This document shows positions 60,327 to 64,000 of a DNA stretch of 64,000 nt, in pieces; the stretch's first letter is position 1, and every line of letters starts with the position of its first letter. This stretch comes from CAJBVG01 sp943371235. GTDB lineage: Bacteria > Bacteroidota > Bacteroidia > Sphingobacteriales > Sphingobacteriaceae. The stretch spans positions 22,450-86,449 of the forward strand of contig CALRTZ010000005.1 of NCBI GenBank assembly GCA_943371235.1, given 5' to 3'. The position numbers were made by a program, and so were the translations under genes. Below the pieces are notes generated by a model that was not told the origin of the DNA, did no database searches, and saw only the letters and a list, made by a program, of their open reading frames with translations.

Positions 60327-61091
60327 TTATTCATCCATGTCGTTTAAAAACGGGAACTGCCTGCGGTTCAATTTCAATTCGTGTGCGCTTAATACATGCG
60401 TATGTATTTCTGCTAGTTCTGAAATATATACATTGGTACCAAAAGGATGGTATACACTTGTGTGGCCTACGTGTGAGATGCCATTTCCATCCTCACCAAT
60501 TCTGTTTACTCCAATTACATAACATTGGTTTTCTATGGCTCTTGCTTTTAACAATGCATCCCAATGTTCCATTCTTTTCTCTGGCCAATTGGCTACTATT
60601 ATCAAGGCATCGTATGGATTTTCTTTGGTGTTTCGCAACCACTTAGGAAAGCGTAAATCATAACACACATTCAAATTCAACTTCCAACCTTTGTAATCAA
60701 CAATTAATTTATCTGTGCCCGCACTGTAATGTGTATGCTCATCGCCCATACTAAACAAATGGCGTTTATCATAGGTATGTATAGCCCCATCTGCTTCTAC
60801 AAAAACTAAGCGATTGTAAAAATTAGATGCCTCTTTTATGATCATACTCCCTGCAATAGCGCAATTTTTTTCCATAGCAGTTTGCTTCATCCATGTCACA
60901 CATTCGCCATCCATCTCTTCATATAATTTTTCGGCTTGCATGCTAAAGCCTGTAGTAAACATTTCGGGCAAGAGTATTAAATCAGTATCCTCGCTCAACT
61001 TTTTTAGCAGAGAATCAAACATTTTTAAGTTTTCTTTCTTATCTTCCCAATACAATTGGGTTTGCACAGTGCTTACTTTTAAATCTTGCAT
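60327..61091 (-). CDS. Nitrilase-family omega-amidase (YafV/Nit2-like)
   Basis: 254 aa. The Glu-Lys-Cys triad is visible: Glu in LLPEMFTTGFS (about residue 43), Lys in YDKRHLFSMGDEH (about 108) and Cys in NVCYDLRFPKWLRN (about 142). The family hydrolyses omega-amides such as 2-oxoglutaramate or 2-oxosuccinamate after transamination. Start ATG 61091 gives MQDLKVSTVQTQLYWED. Only nine bases separate this ATG from the ATG of the divergent transporter gene, so the promoters of both genes must overlap coding sequence. Confidence 0.9.
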   Translation of the reverse strand: MQDLKVSTVQTQLYWEDKKENLKMFDSLLKKLSEDTDLILLPEMFTTGFSMQAEKLYEEMDGECVTWMKQTAMEKNCAIAGSMIIKEASNFYNRLVFVEADGAIHTYDKRHLFSMGDEHTHYSAGTDKLIVDYKGWKLNLNVCYDLRFPKWLRNTKENPYDALIIVANWPEKRMEHWDALLKARAIENQCYVIGVNRIGEDGNGISHVGHTSVYHPFGTNVYISELAEIHTHVLSAHELKLNRRQFPFLNDMDE

Positions 61092-61100
61092 ATTGATATA

Positions 61101-61871
61101 ATGATACTCAAAAATAAGGAAACTAGGTTATTTATTGTACTCGCTTGCTTTTTTATTGCCAATGCAGTTATTGCTGAATTTATTGGCGTAAAAATATTTT
61201 CGGTAGAACAAACTTTAGGTTTACCTGAGCTTAATTTAACCTTATTCGGTATTCAAAACCTTTCCCTCAACATGTCGGCAGGTGTGCTCAATTGGCCCAT
61301 CGTATTTATCATGACCGACCTTATAAACGAGTATTTTGGTAAACGTGGAGTAAAGACCCTCTCGTATGTAGCCGTGGTTATGATTAGTTATGGCTTTCTA
61401 ACCATTTACGGTTCTATGCAATTAGTGCCATCTGGTTTTTGGATTAATAAAACCTTAGCTGATGGAAGTATTTTGAACATGGAGCATGCCTATAACAACA
61501 TCCTCGGCCAAGGTCTATGGATTATTGTAGGTTCTATTACTGCCTTTTTAATTGGGCAATTAATTGATGTGAGTATTTTCCACTGGATAAAAAGAAAAAC
61601 AGGCGATAAAGGATTATGGCTCAGAGCTACTGGTTCTACAGTGGTTTCGCAGCTTATAGACAGTTTTGTGGTAATTTTTATTGCCTTTTATATTGGAGGC
61701 GATTGGAGCCTTAAACAGATTTTTGCAGTAGGTTTAGTTGGCTATATTTATAAATTTATTGTTGCCCTTTGCGTAACGCCTATTTTATATGTTGTGCATA
61801 ACTTAATAGACCGGTACTTAGGTAAAGAGCTGGCACATAAGCTTATGGACCATGCCAAGAACGAAGATTAA
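61101..61871 (+). CDS. Queuosine precursor transporter (YhhQ family)
   Basis: 256 aa from ATG 61101; a TTG at 61086 would overlap the divergent amidase start. Six membrane segments. Family features: ACFFIANAVIAEFIGVKIFS in the first segment, LNWPIVFIMTDLINEYFGKRG (the DxxxE-type motif after the third segment), and SQLIDSFVVIFIAFYIGG near the end. YhhQ imports 7-cyano-7-deazaguanine or related precursors for tRNA queuosine. Queuosine genes are not in the window. It lies upstream of a cobalamin riboswitch. Confidence 0.9.
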   Translation: MILKNKETRLFIVLACFFIANAVIAEFIGVKIFSVEQTLGLPELNLTLFGIQNLSLNMSAGVLNWPIVFIMTDLINEYFGKRGVKTLSYVAVVMISYGFLTIYGSMQLVPSGFWINKTLADGSILNMEHAYNNILGQGLWIIVGSITAFLIGQLIDVSIFHWIKRKTGDKGLWLRATGSTVVSQLIDSFVVIFIAFYIGGDWSLKQIFAVGLVGYIYKFIVALCVTPILYVVHNLIDRYLGKELAHKLMDHAKNED

Positions 61872-61884
61872 TATTTTTCAACCA

Positions 61885-61917
61885 TTCGTACTAATCTCAT
61901 TTTTATTTCTACTTTTG
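61885..61917 (+). promoter_or_regulatory. Candidate promoter of the riboswitch transcript
   Basis: TACTTTTG (61910-61917) matches TAnnTTTG, with TTCG (61885-61888) 21 bp upstream as a weak -33. The predicted start near 61921 agrees with the 5' end of the riboswitch helix P1. Confidence 0.5.
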
Positions 61918-61919
61918 CA

Positions 61920-62078
61920 ATGCTTTGGTTTCCGATTGAGGTCGGAATTAAAAGGGAATCTGGTGTAAATCCAGAACAGTCCCGCTGCTGTAAGCTCTAA
62001 AAGATTTGTTTCAATCATAGCCACTGATTCTTTCGGGAAGGCGAAACAAAAGAGTAAGTCAGAAGACCTGCCTAGCAT
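61920..62078 (+). ncRNA. Cobalamin riboswitch
   Basis: P1 is ATGCT (61920-61924) with AGCAT (62074-62078); P2 is TTCCGA (61930-61935) with TCGGAA (61942-61947). The core GGGAA-tct-GGTG (61954-61965), the B12 box GCCACTG (62020-62026), GGGAAGG (62035-62041) and AAGTCAGAAGACC (62056-62068) are all present and in order. It senses adenosyl- or methylcobalamin and would lower expression of the receptor gene downstream. The expression platform was not clear; a short CGTT/AACG stem followed by T (62122-62143) is a weak terminator candidate. The remaining 62079-62183 shows nothing else. Confidence 0.93.
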
Positions 62079-62183
62079 ATTTATATCATAGCTTTCGTGG
62101 ATTGAAGCTTGGATGATTATTCGTTTTAACGCAACGTTTTTTTATCAATTTTCTATTCACATGGCTTATAATTTTTTTAGGCA

Positions 62184-64000
62184 ATGAGAATTTTGAGTAT
62201 CGGTACTTTCCTTATTTTATTAGCTTCCCAAAGCTTTGGGGCTGGCATACGCGATAGTATTCTACTCAAAGAAGTTCGTGTTATACAAACCAGAAATCTT
62301 GCAGAAAAACCCATATTTAAACTCGATACACAGCGCAAGCAACAAGTAGAAATGCAATCGCTCGCACGTTTCTTACAAGAAAATACCAGTATACAATTTA
62401 AAAGTTACGGCAGTTCGGGTTCTTCGGTAATGAGTATACGAGGTGCAAACTCCTCGCAAAGTAAAGTAATATGGAACGGCATGAACATTGGTTCGCCAAT
62501 GCTAAACATGAACGATGTTTCTTTACTTGCCGTAAACAATGCCGATAATATTGAACTCTTTAAAGGCGGAGCCAGTGCTGCAGAAGGTACTGGAGCATTA
62601 GCAGGGTATATTAAAATGAATAGCGAAGCGGGCTACGAAAAAAACTATGCTAGTGTACGCCTCGATTTAACTACCATCCATAACAATTCTGCACAAGTCA
62701 AATTTCATCAAGCCAATAAAACGTTTGCAAGCAGCACTGCTTTACAATACCTATACCATCAAAATAAATTTAACTATGCCAACCGTGCAGAACTTAATGA
62801 GCCTACGCAAGCACAAATAAATTCTAATTGGTTGCAGTTCGCGCTCATACAATCTTTTCATTTAAAATTGAAAAAATCGGAACTTCAGTGGCACCATTGG
62901 TACCAAGAAAGTGATAGGCAATTGAGTCCGCCTATGTATAACCGTATGCGAACAAGTTACCAGTTCGATAAATCGTACAGAAGCATTGCGAGTATAAAAC
63001 GTACACTAAATGCAAATATTAGTTTAAACAGTAATGTTGCCTATACCCGAGAAGTGTTACGTTACGTAAGTAGGGTAATGGTTAACAATACCAATTTAGA
63101 ACTTTTCAATTCCAACAGTTATTTCGATCAATTGCAACATCAAACAAAATTAATTTATAGAAAGGGAAATTTCGAACAGCAAGTATCGTATAATTTAAAT
63201 TTTGATGGTGCTTATGTGGCCGATTACGCAAAGTATGTAAAGCGCTATCGTGCTTCTATTGCCAGCATCAACAATTATAATTTTAATAATTTGTTGAGTT
63301 TAAATTGGTCGAATAGGGTAGAACTTTTGCAAAACAAACAATACTTTGCTAGCTCTATAAACATTAACCTTATAAAGTATGTAGAGCGTGGTATTATTCC
63401 TTATGTCCGAATTTCTAAAAACTATAATTTACCCGGATTAAATGATTTGTATTGGACACCCGGAGGCAACCCAAATTTAAATGCCGAACAAAGTTGGGAA
63501 CAAGAAATAGGCTCGAGCTATCAAAAAGAATTTAACAAATTTAGTTCCAAGAGCACTGTATCTGCTTATCATTCTATGGTGCGCAATTGGATACTTTGGC
63601 AACCCTCTGCTATAGAAAATGGTGTATGGACCCCACAAAATTTAGTGCAAGTAAAATTACAAGGTATAGAGATAGAGCAAGAGTTGCAGTACACACTAAA
63701 TAAAAACAACAGAATAGATTTCAAATTCTTTTATGCAAAAATTTTAGCCATTAATAACAAAGCTGTTAAGGCCAACGACCAAACAGTAGGCAAACAAATT
63801 ATTTACATACCCGAACAAAAATGGGGCTTCAATGTAAATGTTAAAGTTAAAAATAGCAGCATCAACATAAACACACACCAAGTATCGCACAGGTACACAG
63901 CTGCAGATCATAGTATTTTTTTACCAGCCTATACCATTGTTGATGTTCGTTTGCAACATCAGCTTAACTTAAAAAACCACCATGTGGTAATGGGCATTTA
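62184..64000 (+). CDS. TonB-dependent receptor, probably for cobalamin (3' end outside window)
   Basis: 605 residues are visible and the frame is open to the window end. Signal peptide MRILSIGTFLILLASQSFG, then the plug domain: VMSIRGANSSQSKVIWNGMN (about residues 82-101) with IELFKGGASAAEGTGALAGYI, the standard plug end, followed by a beta-barrel. There is no N-terminal carboxypeptidase-like domain as found in SusC. The cobalamin riboswitch in the leader shows that this is a BtuB-like receptor for vitamin B12 or a related corrinoid. The C-terminal part of the barrel is missing from the window. Confidence 0.9.
   Translation, partial: MRILSIGTFLILLASQSFGAGIRDSILLKEVRVIQTRNLAEKPIFKLDTQRKQQVEMQSLARFLQENTSIQFKSYGSSGSSVMSIRGANSSQSKVIWNGMNIGSPMLNMNDVSLLAVNNADNIELFKGGASAAEGTGALAGYIKMNSEAGYEKNYASVRLDLTTIHNNSAQVKFHQANKTFASSTALQYLYHQNKFNYANRAELNEPTQAQINSNWLQFALIQSFHLKLKKSELQWHHWYQESDRQLSPPMYNRMRTSYQFDKSYRSIASIKRTLNANISLNSNVAYTREVLRYVSRVMVNNTNLELFNSNSYFDQLQHQTKLIYRKGNFEQQVSYNLNFDGAYVADYAKYVKRYRASIASINNYNFNNLLSLNWSNRVELLQNKQYFASSININLIKYVERGIIPYVRISKNYNLPGLNDLYWTPGGNPNLNAEQSWEQEIGSSYQKEFNKFSSKSTVSAYHSMVRNWILWQPSAIENGVWTPQNLVQVKLQGIEIEQELQYTLNKNNRIDFKFFYAKILAINNKAVKANDQTVGKQIIYIPEQKWGFNVNVKVKNSSININTHQVSHRYTAADHSIFLPAYTIVDVRLQHQLNLKNHHVVMGI

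Noticed and set aside
61878..62078. Minus-strand open frame of 66 codons
   Set aside because: It lies exactly on the cobalamin riboswitch.
1..64000. tRNA and rRNA genes
   Set aside because: No cloverleaf with the T-loop GGTTCRANYCC pattern and no rRNA-like stretch was found on reading both strands by eye; a dedicated search would be more sensitive.

Overview
The window is 64 kb of AT-rich chromosome from a member of the Bacteroidota. Markers include a type IX secretion plug protein (DUF5103), a metalloprotease with a C-terminal sorting domain, DUF4290/DUF4783/DUF4294 proteins, bacillithiol biosynthesis (bshB1), a MurA with Asp in place of the usual catalytic Cys, and promoters of the Bacteroidota -7 type (TAnnTTTG). 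Genes are dense, on both strands, with short spacers. The order or family cannot be fixed from this alone. No rRNA, tRNA, CRISPR array, insertion sequence or prophage was seen.

Layout. 0-15 kb (+): guaB (partial), a LOG-family nucleotidase, an acyl-CoA carboxylase beta subunit, an ABC-F ATPase, the T9SS plug, topA, two small genes, a fused oligopeptide-type ABC ATPase, rnr and a polyprenyl synthase. 15-22 kb (-): SRPBCC protein, membrane protein, murA, DUF4290, UvrD-type helicase. 22-34 kb (mixed): M20 dipeptidase, NTF2-like lipoprotein, Crp/Fnr regulator, TRIC-like channel, YyaL-type thioredoxin protein, gpmI, nadC, plsY and a metalloprotease reading frame broken by two stop codons. 34-42 kb: a toxin-antitoxin pair, hydrolase, flavin reductase, and the operon spoT-fur-purA-pabB (-). 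42-43 kb: DUF4294 and bshB1.

43.3-53.2 kb (+) is a sulfur-oxidation island. In order it carries a TauE exporter, a persulfide dioxygenase fused to rhodanese domains, a small rhodanese, a universal stress protein, a split YeeE/YedE transporter, a TsdA-like dihaem cytochrome, a SoxB-like hydrolase with a Tat-type signal, a DsrE-like periplasmic protein, an OprD-like porin and a Cys-rich Crp/Fnr regulator. SoxYZ and SoxAX are absent. The promoters of the first two transcription units share a matching upstream module (TGTAACT, then ATTTTTGAAT exactly 38 bp downstream), placed where a class II Crp/Fnr activator would bind. This is the most interesting functional system here.

53-64 kb: a MacA/MacB-like efflux operon with two permeases (-), small genes, a porin, an omega-amidase, a queuosine-precursor transporter (+), and a cobalamin riboswitch ahead of a truncated TonB-dependent receptor.

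A second theme is structural. At least thirteen spacers hold short arrays with a 7-, 8- or 10-bp period. Units differ between loci, several arrays have two arms in opposite orientation that can form long hairpins, and they often run into the stop or start codon of the neighbouring genes.
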